Below, piece by piece: positions 55,245 to 62,502 of a stretch of 64,000 nucleotides of DNA. The stretch covers positions 2,170,001 through 2,234,000 of the forward strand of contig NZ_CP045118.1 of the NCBI RefSeq assembly GCF_009189165.1, in the 5' to 3' direction. This DNA comes from Pseudomonas sp. SCB32 (GTDB lineage Bacteria; Pseudomonadota; Gammaproteobacteria; Pseudomonadales; Pseudomonadaceae). Both the position numbers and the translations under genes were made by a program. Every line of letters begins with the position of its first letter. Position 1 is the stretch's first letter. The notes under the pieces are model-generated. The model made no database searches. It saw only the letters and a program-made list of their open reading frames with translations, and was not told the DNA's origin.

Positions 55245-55480
55245 GGTCGCGACGGTTGTCGTGACCTGGGCGTGGAAACCCGGTGTTTTCTTTGCAGGCG
55301 CGGTAGCGCCATGGTGGTTCGACTGGCGCTTTTTTGTGCCCGTCGATTGCTATCTATGGCGGGCCGTGCAAGGCGGGCTTCGGCCCGGCCGGGGTTCCTG
55401 CAAAGCCGGTATTTCCACCCTTGCGCGGCTCGCCTCCTTATCCGTGGAAAGATTGGGGCGGCTCTAACTCTTTGCAGGAG
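55245..55480 (+). promoter_or_regulatory. Structured 5' leader with alternative pairings (candidate RNA switch)
   Basis: A hairpin GGTCGCGAC-GGTT-GTCGTGACC (55245-55266) is followed by GTGGAAA (55272-55278) and TTTGCAGG (55291-55298). Their complements CCTGCAAA (55397-55404) and TTTCCAC (55412-55418) lie 100 bases on. GTGGAAA (55444-55450) and TTTGCAGG (55471-55478) then occur again, the last including the Shine-Dalgarno AGGAG of a 35-codon ORF. The middle strand can therefore pair with either flank, exposing or hiding the ribosome site. GGGC-TTCG-GCCC (55376-55387) sits between. The fold is inferred from complementarity only. Confidence 0.65.
55306..55335 (+). terminator. Intrinsic terminator-like hairpin inside the leader
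   Basis: GCGCCA ... TGGCGC (12-nt loop) followed directly by TTTTTT. A competing hairpin GGCGC-GGTA-GCGCC (55297-55310) uses the same 5' arm, and its own 5' side overlaps the TTTGCAGG segment. This is an attenuator-like arrangement. Confidence 0.5.
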
Positions 55481-55488
55481 ATACGAGT

Positions 55489-55596
55489 ATGCATTACCCC
55501 GCTTTTACCCCCGGGCACCGCCCGCGAACCTCACCCGTTTCCCTTCCATTGACTAGTCCAATTCGCCGCCCCCCGGCGTCGCTCGCATTCGCCTGA
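55489..55596 (+). CDS. Small ORF under the structured leader, 35 aa
   Basis: ATG at 55489 with TTTGCAGGAG nine bases upstream. The 35-residue product is rich in Pro, Arg and Ser (starts MHYPAFTPGHRPR, ends RRPPASLAFA). It is too short and biased for a family match and may act as a leader peptide rather than a protein. A long hairpin follows before the next gene. Support comes from the RBS being embedded in the repeated leader motif. Confidence 0.45.
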   Translation: MHYPAFTPGHRPRTSPVSLPLTSPIRRPPASLAFA

Positions 55597-55607
55597 GGCT
55601 TGCGGCA

Positions 55608-55640
55608 GATCGCCGGGCGCGGCTTGCCTGGCGATCCTTT
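55608..55640 (+). terminator. Hairpin between small ORF and 99-aa gene
   Basis: GATCGCCGGGC/GCCTGGCGATC, an 11-bp stem with one wobble and a 7-nt loop, followed by CTTT. It starts 12 bases after the small ORF stop. It could be a weak terminator or a coupling element. Confidence 0.45.
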
Positions 55641-55698
55641 GGCATTCCAGTCATTCAGTGGCCGCGCCGCTCGGGCGTGGCACACAAGGAGTCAGTCA

Positions 55699-55998
55699 AT
55701 GGGACACGAACTACCCGAACTCCCCCGCGCGTTCTGGACCCATGTGCCGTCCGCCGATGGCCAGCCCGGCTTTAGCCTGGACTGGCCGGAGGACTGTCAG
55801 GGCGCCATGGACGAGGCCGTTCAACGGGTCGAGCGCTGGTTCGGCGAACACCATAAATCCAGCCTGTGGATCGCGCTCTTCATCGGCCGCGACAAGCAGG
55901 AGGGAGGCTGCCAGCGCGTTGCCTATGAAACGGCGTTCCTCTGGCGGTTGCAGCAGCGGTTGATGGCCACTACTGCTGGAGCCGCTCCAGAGGCGTGA
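55699..55998 (+). CDS. Hypothetical protein, 99 aa, downstream of structured leader
   Basis: A soluble protein starting MGHELPELPRAFWTHVPS, with AAGGAG nine bases before the ATG. The central part looks alpha/beta (MDEAVQRVERWFGEHH, then SSLWIALFIGRDKQ), with a C-terminal helix (FLWRLQQRLMA). No signal peptide or known motif is seen. It is the likely final product of the leader-controlled transcript. I do not recognise the family. Normal codon use supports it as a real gene. Confidence 0.65.
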   Translation: MGHELPELPRAFWTHVPSADGQPGFSLDWPEDCQGAMDEAVQRVERWFGEHHKSSLWIALFIGRDKQEGGCQRVAYETAFLWRLQQRLMATTAGAAPEA

Positions 55999-56027
55999 CG
56001 GGTGGCTTATTGCTACAGTGCTCGTGC

Positions 56028-56420
56028 TTCATCGCGGACGAAGTCCGCTCCTGCATTGTTTTCTGGGTGATTCCCCTTCGGGCCAGCGCAAGCGCTGTTC
56101 GCGATGAAGCCGCGTCCCGCGTTCGCGGGGATGACGAGGGTGGAGAGCGGTGCATAACACCGTCACTCCCGCGAATGCGGGAGCCTAGAAGACAGTGGCT
56201 CCTACGAAGAACGGCTCAGCAGCGCGGCGATCCGCAGGGATCTTCACCGTAGGAGCAACTGTCTTCTGGGCTATTCGCTGCGCTCACCCTTCGGGCGCAC
56301 TGAAGTGCGGCCAGCGCAAGTGCTGTCCCGAAGGGGATCACCCAGCAAACAGGGTACAAGCGGACCTTGTCCGCGAAGGACTTCCCGGCAACTCCGTTGC
56401 TGGGTGGTTCGCGAGCAAGC
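56028..56420. repeat. REP and inverted-repeat cluster
   Basis: The sequence from GCGGACGAAGTCCGCTCCTGC (56033) through TTCGGGCCAGCGCAAGCGCTG and CCCGCGTTCGCGGGGATGACG is the reverse complement of part of the block at 61493-61700. Opposed CTCCCGCGAATGCGGGAG is at 56164. A second partial copy (TTCGCTGCGCTCACCCTTCGGGC) starts at 56274, and a reversed REP half (GCGAGCAAGCTCGCTGCTAC) is at 56411. There is no gene in 55999-56489. Confidence 0.72.
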
Positions 56421-56489
56421 TCGCTGCTACAAGGCAGCGAGCCGGCTCGTGAGTCCCGACGTTGCAATCCGAAGCATCGTCGACCCAGT

Positions 56490-57689
56490 TCAGGGCGCGC
56501 GGCGCCAGTTCAGCACCAGCTGTGTCAGCAGGCCCGCCACCAGTCCCCAGAAGGCCGAGCCCACGGAGAACAGGGTGAAGCCCGAGGCGGTGACCAGGAA
56601 GGTGACCATCGCCGCTTCGCGCTGGCGCGCTTCGGCCATGGCGTTGGTCAGGCCGTTGGTGATGGAACCGAGCAGGGCCAGCGCCGCGATGGACAGCACC
56701 AGTGCCTTGGGCAACGCGGCGAACAGCGCGGCCAGGGTGGCGCCGAAGATGCCGGCCACGCCGTAGAACAGCCCGCACCAGAGCGCGGCGGTGTAGCGCT
56801 TGCGCGGGTTCTCGTGGGCTTCCGGGCCGGTGCAGATGGCCGCGCTGATGGCTGCCAGGTTGATGCCGTGGGAGCCGAAGGGTGCCAGCAGCAGCGAGGC
56901 GATGCCGGTTACCGAGATCAGCGGCGAGGCCGCCACCTGGTAGCCGTCGGCGCGCAACACGGCCAGCCCCGGCATGTTCTGCGAGGCCATGGCGACGATG
57001 AACAGCGGAATCGCGATGCTGATGGTGGCGGCCAGGGAGAAGCTTGGCGTGGTCCATACCGGACGCGCCACTTCGAGCTGGAAGTGGCTGAAATCGAGCA
57101 GGCCGAGGAAGCCGGCGAGGGCGACGCCCACCAGCAGCGCGGCGAACACCGCGTAGCGCGGCGAAAGGCGCTTGGCCAGCAGGTAGCTGAGGAACATCGC
57201 CACCACCAGCAGGGTTTGCTGTTCGGCGGCGTGGAGGATTTCCACGCAGATGCGGAACAGCACGCCGGCCAGCAGGGCGGCGGCCAGCGAGCCGGGCACC
57301 TGGCGCATCAGGCGGTCGAAGCTGCCGGTGACGCCGCACAGGGTGATCAGCGCGGCACACACGATGAAGGCGCCGATGGCCTCGCCATAGGGCACGCCGG
57401 GCAGGCTGCTGATCAGCAGCGCGGCGCCGGGGGTGGACCAGGCGATGACGATGGGCGTGCGGTAGCGCAGGGTCAGGCCGATGGTGGTCAGCGCCATGCC
57501 GATGGACAGCGCCCAGATCCACGAGGAAATCTGCGCGGTGGAAAGCCCGGCTGCCTGGCCGGCCTGGAACATCAGCACCAGCGAGCTGGTGTAGCCGGTG
57601 AGCATGGCAACGAAGCCGGCGACGATGGCGGCGGGGGAGGAGTCGGCCAGCGGGCGCAGCGGCGCGGAGGCGGGAGTGGTGTCAGTCAT
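56490..57689 (-). CDS. BenE family benzoate/H+ symporter-like transporter
   Basis: A 399-residue inner-membrane protein with about 12 transmembrane helices. The N-terminal AIVAGFVAMLTGYTSSLVLMFQAG and the central PLISVTGIASLLLAPFGSHGINLAAISAAICTGPEAH are hallmarks of the BenE family. No benzoate-degradation genes are nearby, so benzoate as substrate is only the family default. The stop (56490) follows a REP cluster, and the LysE-type gene lies immediately upstream on the same strand (13-bp gap), so co-transcription is likely. Confidence 0.9.
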   Translation of the reverse strand: MTDTTPASAPLRPLADSSPAAIVAGFVAMLTGYTSSLVLMFQAGQAAGLSTAQISSWIWALSIGMALTTIGLTLRYRTPIVIAWSTPGAALLISSLPGVPYGEAIGAFIVCAALITLCGVTGSFDRLMRQVPGSLAAALLAGVLFRICVEILHAAEQQTLLVVAMFLSYLLAKRLSPRYAVFAALLVGVALAGFLGLLDFSHFQLEVARPVWTTPSFSLAATISIAIPLFIVAMASQNMPGLAVLRADGYQVAASPLISVTGIASLLLAPFGSHGINLAAISAAICTGPEAHENPRKRYTAALWCGLFYGVAGIFGATLAALFAALPKALVLSIAALALLGSITNGLTNAMAEARQREAAMVTFLVTASGFTLFSVGSAFWGLVAGLLTQLVLNWRRAP

Positions 57690-57702
57690 GCACGAACTTC
57701 CA

Positions 57703-58305
57703 TCAGGTGCTGGAGAGCAAAGGATAGAGCGAGGCGACCAGCAGGGCCGCCATGCCGAGATTGAACAGGCGCAGCCGCAGCGGGTCTTCCAGCCAGCGCC
57801 GCAACAGGCTGCCGATGATCGTCCAGACGCCCACGCTGGGCAGGTTGACCACGGCGAACAGGGTGGCCAGGAGGATCACGTTGCTGATGAAGGCGTCGGG
57901 CGGCAAGTAGGTGGCGATGGCGCCCACCGCCATGACCCAGGCCTTGGGATTGATCCACTGGAAGGCGGCGGCCTGGAGGAAGCTCATCGGTTTGGCGTTG
58001 TTCTCGCCGGCCGCCTCGGGAGCGCCGGCGCGGGCGATCTTCCACGCAAGGTAAAGCAGGTAGGCGCCGCCGGCGTAGCGCAGCGCCTGGTAGCTCGCTG
58101 GGAAGCGCTCGAACAGCTGGTGCAGCCCGGTGCCCACGGCGACCACCAGCAGCAGGAAGCCGATGCTGATGCCGAGCATGTGCGGGATGGTGCGGCGGAT
58201 GCCGAAGTTCACGCCCGAGGCCAGCAACATCATGTTGTTGGGGCCGGGGGTGATGGAGGTGACGAAGGCGAACAGCACGAAGGCGCCGAGGAGTTCGAAG
58301 GGCAT
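57703..58305 (-). CDS. LysE family translocator (RhtB-like amino acid exporter)
   Basis: A 200-residue inner-membrane exporter with six transmembrane helices. The N-terminal FVTSITPGPNNMMLLASGVNFG carries the conserved PGPN motif of LysE/RhtB proteins. The start MPFELLGAF at 58305 is chosen. An in-frame extension of 58 codons runs through non-coding DNA. It is followed after 13 bp by the BenE-type transporter gene. The exported amino acid or metabolite is unknown. Confidence 0.9.
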   Translation of the reverse strand: MPFELLGAFVLFAFVTSITPGPNNMMLLASGVNFGIRRTIPHMLGISIGFLLLVVAVGTGLHQLFERFPASYQALRYAGGAYLLYLAWKIARAGAPEAAGENNAKPMSFLQAAAFQWINPKAWVMAVGAIATYLPPDAFISNVILLATLFAVVNLPSVGVWTIIGSLLRRWLEDPLRLRLFNLGMAALLVASLYPLLSST

Positions 58306-58477
58306 GACGGAATACCGGTCTTGTTCTTGTGCAAGCTGACTGTGCTTGCAGACTAATCCCGGTAACGGAGGCTGTCCCGTAACAGCCAGTGGCCGAGTGG
58401 GCCGTACAGTCGCGGTGGCACGCGCCGCCTTGGCGAAGTATGTTGCACCTCCATCGTCAGCCTGGAGCCAACGGTCC

Positions 58478-59119
58478 ATGGAGCAGAACCCTTACGCCGC
58501 CCCGAAGGTGGAGCTGGTGGACGCACGGGCGCCGGAGCCTTTCCTGCATGGGCGCTGGAGTGCCGGCGGTTTGCGGGTGCTCGCGGGGTTGTGCCTGGCG
58601 CTGCTGCTGACCGAGCTGGTGCTGCTGGGGATGTCGATCGTCAATCGCCTGCCGGGCTTTGCGACCGTTCCGCAACTGGAGGTTTGGATGAGCGTGCTGA
58701 GCGTATTGCTCGGCTGCTTCCTGACCTGGCGCTGCACCCGCTTCCTGGAGGATCGCTTCGGCGCCCGTGGCCTGCGCTGGCCGATGGCGATCTCGATTGC
58801 CCTGGCGGTGCTGATGCAGCTCCACAGCATGGTGTTCGACGTCGAGTTCAACGAAGTCCACAGCGCCGCGACCCTGGTGTTCCTGCTGATGTTCCTGCCC
58901 AGCGGCATCGCCCAGCTCTGGTATGGCATCCGGGTGCTGAAGATCCCGCTGCCTTACCCTTCCGTGAAGGTGATGGGCTGGTTCGACGTGGTGGTCGGCG
59001 GCTGCCTGGCGACGGTCATCCTGTTCGTGCCCGGCACGCTGCTGGCGATGGCCGGCGCCATCCCGCTGGCGCTGATGTTCCTGCGCGGTGCGCGGGAGCT
59101 GGAAAGCGCGGCGGGTTAG
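58478..59119 (+). CDS. Hypothetical multi-pass membrane protein, 213 aa
   Basis: A cytosolic N-terminal stretch MEQNPYAAPKVELVDAR (the NPYAAP start is common in uncharacterised membrane proteins) is followed by about five to six hydrophobic helices (VLAGLCLALLLTELVLLG, VWMSVLSVLLGCFLTW, ATLVFLLMFLPSGIAQL and others). No catalytic motifs are seen. The ATG at 58478 matches that conserved N-terminus. Divergent from the LysE-type gene, it overlaps the MarR gene by 4 bp at the 3' ends. The function is unknown. Confidence 0.75.
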   Translation: MEQNPYAAPKVELVDARAPEPFLHGRWSAGGLRVLAGLCLALLLTELVLLGMSIVNRLPGFATVPQLEVWMSVLSVLLGCFLTWRCTRFLEDRFGARGLRWPMAISIALAVLMQLHSMVFDVEFNEVHSAATLVFLLMFLPSGIAQLWYGIRVLKIPLPYPSVKVMGWFDVVVGGCLATVILFVPGTLLAMAGAIPLALMFLRGARELESAAG

Positions 59120-59559
59120 TCCCGCTCCTGCGGATGGGCGATGGCCTGGTTCACCGCCATCCAGCCCCTGACCGCGTCCTCGCCGGCCTCGCTGAAGGCA
59201 CGCTGCAACAGCCGGTCCTGTTCGCGGCGCAGGGCCTTTTCCAGCTTGCTGCCTTCGGCTGTCAGTTCCAGCAGGCGCTTGCGCCTGTCGCTGTCGGCCG
59301 CTTCGCTGCGGATCAGGCTCATTTCCAGCAGTTGGCGCAGCGGGGTATTCAGCGCCTGCTTGGTCACGCCCAGGGCGGCCAGCAACTGGCTGACGCTCAG
59401 GCCCGGCTTGCGCGCGATGAAGAACAGGATGCGGTGGTGGACGCGGCTCAGTCCACGGCGGGCGAGCATCTCGTCGGGCTTCGCGGTGAAGGCCCGGTAA
59501 CTGTAGAAGAAGGCTTCGATGGCCTGGAGCTGAAGTGCGCTTTTTATTAGGTCAGGCAT
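59116..59559 (-). CDS. MarR-family transcriptional regulator
   Basis: A 147-residue winged-helix regulator, normal MarR size. The HTH covers SVSQLLAALGVTKQALNTPLRQL, followed by the wing with AADSDRRKRLLELT. It is divergent from the aminotransferase-GST pair. The 81-bp spacer holds a perfect GTCAA-N5-TTGAC dyad, the kind of site MarR dimers use. It is probably a repressor of the divergent genes and of itself (inference). The ligand is unknown. Confidence 0.9.
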   Translation of the reverse strand: MPDLIKSALQLQAIEAFFYSYRAFTAKPDEMLARRGLSRVHHRILFFIARKPGLSVSQLLAALGVTKQALNTPLRQLLEMSLIRSEAADSDRRKRLLELTAEGSKLEKALRREQDRLLQRAFSEAGEDAVRGWMAVNQAIAHPQERD

Positions 59560-59592
59560 ATTGACGTATCCGTCCTGGGCGTCGTAGCTTCG

Positions 59593-59607
59593 GTCAAGCA
59601 GTTTGAC
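59593..59607. promoter_or_regulatory. Candidate MarR operator
   Basis: GTCAA-GCAGT-TTGAC, a perfect 5-5-5 inverted repeat centred in the 81-bp spacer between the MarR start (59559) and the aminotransferase start (59641). Confidence 0.5.
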
Positions 59608-59640
59608 TCATTCTTCCGTGCTGACGCTACCGGTGACCTC

Positions 59641-60807
59641 ATGGCCTTCTCCGAACGCATTGCCCGTCTGAAAAGCTCCCTGATTCGTGAAATCCTTGCC
59701 GCGGCGCAGCGTCCGGAAGTGATGTCCTTCGCCGGCGGACTGCCTGCCGAGGCCATGTTGCCGAAGGTGGACTGGGACGCGATGCCGAAGAGCATGGGCC
59801 AGTACGGCATGAGCGAGGGCGAGCCGGCGCTGCGCGAGGCTATCGCCACCGAAGCCCGGCGCCTGGGCGTGCCCTGCGAGGCGAGCCAGGTGCTGATCGT
59901 CAGCGGCTCGCAGCAGACGCTCGATCTGGCCAGCAAGCTGTTCATCGATCCGGGCACCGAAGTGCTGCTCGAAGCGCCGACCTACCTCGCCGCGTTGCAG
60001 GCATTCCAGCTGTTCGGGGCGAACTGCCTGACCGTGCCGCTGGGCGCCGAAGGCCCGGACGTGGCCGCCTTGCGCCAACGGCTGGAGACCAGCAAGCCGT
60101 CCTTCGCCTACCTGATCCCGACCTTCCAGAATCCGTCCGGCGTGCGCTACAGCGAGCAGCGCCGCGATGAAGTCGCCGCTGTGCTCGACGAGTTCGGCGT
60201 GACCCTGATCGAAGACGAACCCTACCGCGAGCTGGTGTTCGACGACGGCGCCGCGACCCCGCTGGTCAGCCGCCTGAAGAAGGCCAGCTGGATCTACACC
60301 GGCACCGTCTCCAAGACGCTGCTGCCGGGCCTGCGCGTGGGCTTTTTGATCGCCACCCCGGACCTGTTCCCGCACCTGCTGCGCCTGAAGCAGTCCGCCG
60401 ACCTGCACACCAACCGCGTCGGCCAGTGGCAGGCGCTGCAGTGGTTCGGCACCGAGGCCTACCGTGGCCACCTGGCCGAGCTGCGCGATTTCTACCGCAT
60501 CCGCCGCGACGCCATGCAGGCGCAGCTGGAGGAGCACTTCGCCGGGCTGGCCGAGTGGAACGTGCCGCAGGGAGGCCTGTTCTTCTGGCTGAAGCTCAAA
60601 GATCCTCTGGATACCCGCACGCTGCTGGACGCGGCCCTGGCGCAGAACGTAGCCTTCATGCCCGGTGAGCCCTTCTTCACCCAACCGGATGCCAACCCCG
60701 GCTACCTGCGGCTGAACTTCAGCCATGTGGCACCGGAGCGCGCGGGCGAGGGCCTGCGCCGCCTGGCCGCCGTGATCCGCGACGCCCAAACCGCCAACGC
60801 CAGCTAA
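59641..60807 (+). CDS. PLP-dependent aminotransferase (class I/II)
   Basis: A 388-residue fold-type I aminotransferase of the LysN/AraT-like group related to MocR enzyme domains. The PLP-binding Lys is K225 in GTVSKTLLPGLRVGF, the Asp that binds the pyridine nitrogen is in EDEPYRELVF, and N164 is in FQNPSGVRY. The substrate could be an aromatic or 2-aminoadipate-type amino acid. A GST gene follows 9 bp downstream in the same operon. It is divergent from a MarR gene with a candidate operator. Confidence 0.91.
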   Translation: MAFSERIARLKSSLIREILAAAQRPEVMSFAGGLPAEAMLPKVDWDAMPKSMGQYGMSEGEPALREAIATEARRLGVPCEASQVLIVSGSQQTLDLASKLFIDPGTEVLLEAPTYLAALQAFQLFGANCLTVPLGAEGPDVAALRQRLETSKPSFAYLIPTFQNPSGVRYSEQRRDEVAAVLDEFGVTLIEDEPYRELVFDDGAATPLVSRLKKASWIYTGTVSKTLLPGLRVGFLIATPDLFPHLLRLKQSADLHTNRVGQWQALQWFGTEAYRGHLAELRDFYRIRRDAMQAQLEEHFAGLAEWNVPQGGLFFWLKLKDPLDTRTLLDAALAQNVAFMPGEPFFTQPDANPGYLRLNFSHVAPERAGEGLRRLAAVIRDAQTANAS

Positions 60808-60816
60808 GGAGCGACC

Positions 60817-61419
60817 ATGTACACCGTCTACGGCGATCAACTCTCCGGCAACTGCTACAAGGTCAAACTGGCCCTGCACCTGCTCGGCCTGCCTTACCAG
60901 TGGCGCGATATCAATATCCTCAAGGGCGAGACCCAGACCGCCGAATTCCTGGCCAAGAACCCCAACGGCAAGGTGCCGGTGCTGGAGCTGGAAGACGGCA
61001 CCTGCCTGTGGGAGTCCAACGCCATCCTCAACTTCCTCGCCGACGGTAGCGACCTGCTGCCCAGCGAGCCGCGCCTGCGCACCCAGGTGCTGCAATGGCA
61101 GTTCTTCGAGCAGTACAGCCATGAGCCCTACGTGGCGGTGGCGCGCTTCATCGAGTTCTACCTCGGCCTGCCCGAGGAGCGCCGCGAGGAGTACGCCGCG
61201 TGCCACAAGGGTGGCTACAAGGCGCTGAAGGTGATGGAGAAGCAGCTGGAGCAGACGCCGTACCTGGTAGGTGACAACTACTCCATCGCCGACATCACCC
61301 TCTACGCCTACACCCACGTGGCGCACCAGGGCGGCTTCGACCTGTCGAACTTCCCGGCGATCAATGCCTGGCTGGCGCGGGTGGCCGACCATCCCCGGCA
61401 TGTGACCATGCAGGACTGA
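60817..61419 (+). CDS. Glutathione S-transferase family protein
   Basis: A 200-residue protein. The N-terminal thioredoxin-like domain (MYTVYGDQLSGNCYKVKLAL) has S10 in the position of the catalytic residue. The glutathione-binding cis-Pro block is GKVPVLEL, and ESNAILNFLA is the TRAIL-type motif. The C-terminal helical domain runs from about 85. The start follows AAGGAGCGACC after the aminotransferase stop, so the two form an operon. It may detoxify the aminotransferase's product or an electrophile sensed by MarR (inference). Confidence 0.92.
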   Translation: MYTVYGDQLSGNCYKVKLALHLLGLPYQWRDINILKGETQTAEFLAKNPNGKVPVLELEDGTCLWESNAILNFLADGSDLLPSEPRLRTQVLQWQFFEQYSHEPYVAVARFIEFYLGLPEERREEYAACHKGGYKALKVMEKQLEQTPYLVGDNYSIADITLYAYTHVAHQGGFDLSNFPAINAWLARVADHPRHVTMQD

Positions 61420-61440
61420 GCGTCCCGCACCGCACCTGAA

Positions 61441-61470
61441 AACGCCGCTTCCCGTGAAGCGGCGTTTTTG
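61441..61470 (+). terminator. Rho-independent terminator of aminotransferase-GST operon
   Basis: AACGCCGCTT/AAGCGGCGTT, a perfect 10-bp stem, running into TTTTTG, 21 bases after the GST stop. Confidence 0.92.
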
Positions 61471-61492
61471 CTTCTGCCCGCGCATCTTCCTT

Positions 61493-61744
61493 GTAGGAGC
61501 CACTGTCTTTTGGTCTATTCGCTGCGCTCACCCTTCGGGCCGCACTGAAGTGCGTTCAGCGCAAGCGCTGTCCCGCGTTCGCGGGAGTGACGGGGTGAGA
61601 TTCGCGCTCCTCTGCGTCATCCCCGCGAACGCGGGACGCGGCTTCATCGCGAACAGCGCTTGCGCTGGCCCGAAGGGGAATCACCCAGAAAACAATGTAG
61701 GAGCGGGCCATGCCCGCGATCGCGCCCATGGGGCGCTCCTACAC
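61493..61744. repeat. REP-bounded inverted-repeat element
   Basis: Left: CAGCGCAAGCGCTGTC and CCGCGTTCGCGGGAGTGACG. Right, inverted: CATCCCCGCGAACGCGGGA and AACAGCGCTTGCGCTGG. It is bounded by GTAGGAGCC at 61493 and a full REP hairpin at 61697-61744 (variant of 37141). Related to the cluster at 56028-56360 and, more distantly, 45974-46060. It is non-coding. Confidence 0.75.
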
Positions 61745-61818
61745 GAGCGCTATGCAATTCGTCCGATACGACTTTCGTCTAAAAAACTCTAAATATCATG
61801 TGCTTAGGCCAATTTCAC

Positions 61819-61832
61819 TTGACCCGCATCAT
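61819..61832 (+). promoter_or_regulatory. Anr/FNR-like box upstream of bacteriohemerythrin gene
   Basis: TTGAC-CCGC-ATCAT matches the TTGAT-N4-ATCAA consensus at 8 of 10 positions. A possible -10 (TCTAAC, 61853-61858) lies at the distance expected for a class II Anr promoter. The gene starts 110 bp downstream. Confidence 0.55.
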
Positions 61833-61941
61833 GACGATCTCTTTTCGCGCTCTCTAACCTTGCCCGGCTGCATGCGGTCGATCTGATGTGGCCGGGTGCG
61901 AGTGGCAGGCAGTGTCGTCGCCCGGCGAGTGAGGGGGGAAG

Positions 61942-62403
61942 ATGGCCTATCTGGTCTGGCAGGAGGATCTCAATACCGGGATTCAGGTAATCGACACGCA
62001 GCACAAGCGTATCGTCGAGATGATCAATCAGCTGCACGACGCACAGGCGCAGCACGACCGGGCGCTGCTGGGCAGCGTGATCGAGGAGCTGGTCGACTAC
62101 ACCCTTTCGCATTTCGCCTTCGAGGAGACCCTGCTGGAGGACTCCGGCTACCAGTTCACCCGCGCCCACAAGAAGGTGCACGAACTGTTCATCAAGCGGG
62201 TTTCCGACTACCGCATGCGCTTCGAATCCGGCGAGGACGTGGCCGATGAGCTCAAGGGCCTGCTGGGGCGCTGGCTGTTCAATCACATCCGCAACGATGA
62301 CGCCAACTACGTGGAGTCGGTGAAATCCAGCATGCAGGAGCTGACCCGCGACCAGGGCCAGGGAGGCTGGCTGTCGCGCTCGATGAAGCGCTTCTTCGGC
62401 TGA
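61942..62403 (+). CDS. Bacteriohemerythrin (Mhr-like)
   Basis: A 153-residue four-helix oxygen-binding protein with a non-heme diiron centre. All ligands are visible: H21, H57, E61, H76, H80, H115 and D120, in the usual bacteriohemerythrin spacing. In P. aeruginosa the similar protein is strongly induced under low oxygen and supplies oxygen to respiration. That gene also neighbours a folE gene, as here. The start at 61942 has AGGGGGGAAG upstream. The Anr-like box upstream fits the expected regulation. Confidence 0.93.
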   Translation: MAYLVWQEDLNTGIQVIDTQHKRIVEMINQLHDAQAQHDRALLGSVIEELVDYTLSHFAFEETLLEDSGYQFTRAHKKVHELFIKRVSDYRMRFESGEDVADELKGLLGRWLFNHIRNDDANYVESVKSSMQELTRDQGQGGWLSRSMKRFFG

Positions 62404-62502
62404 TTCATCGGGGAAATCGGCCCAACCCCGACGCGAACCCCCCGGGGCTATCTATGCTCAGTGCTACATAACGACAAGGCATGCCATTGGGGGTTCATCG
62501 GT

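Noticed and set aside
55245..55480. Possible retron msr-msd because of flanking repeats
   Set aside because: No reverse transcriptase gene is nearby, and the repeats are alternative partners of one middle strand rather than a1/a2 ends.
61804..62286. A 160-codon minus-strand frame opposite the bacteriohemerythrin gene
   Set aside because: The plus strand has the full diiron ligand set, so this is shadow.
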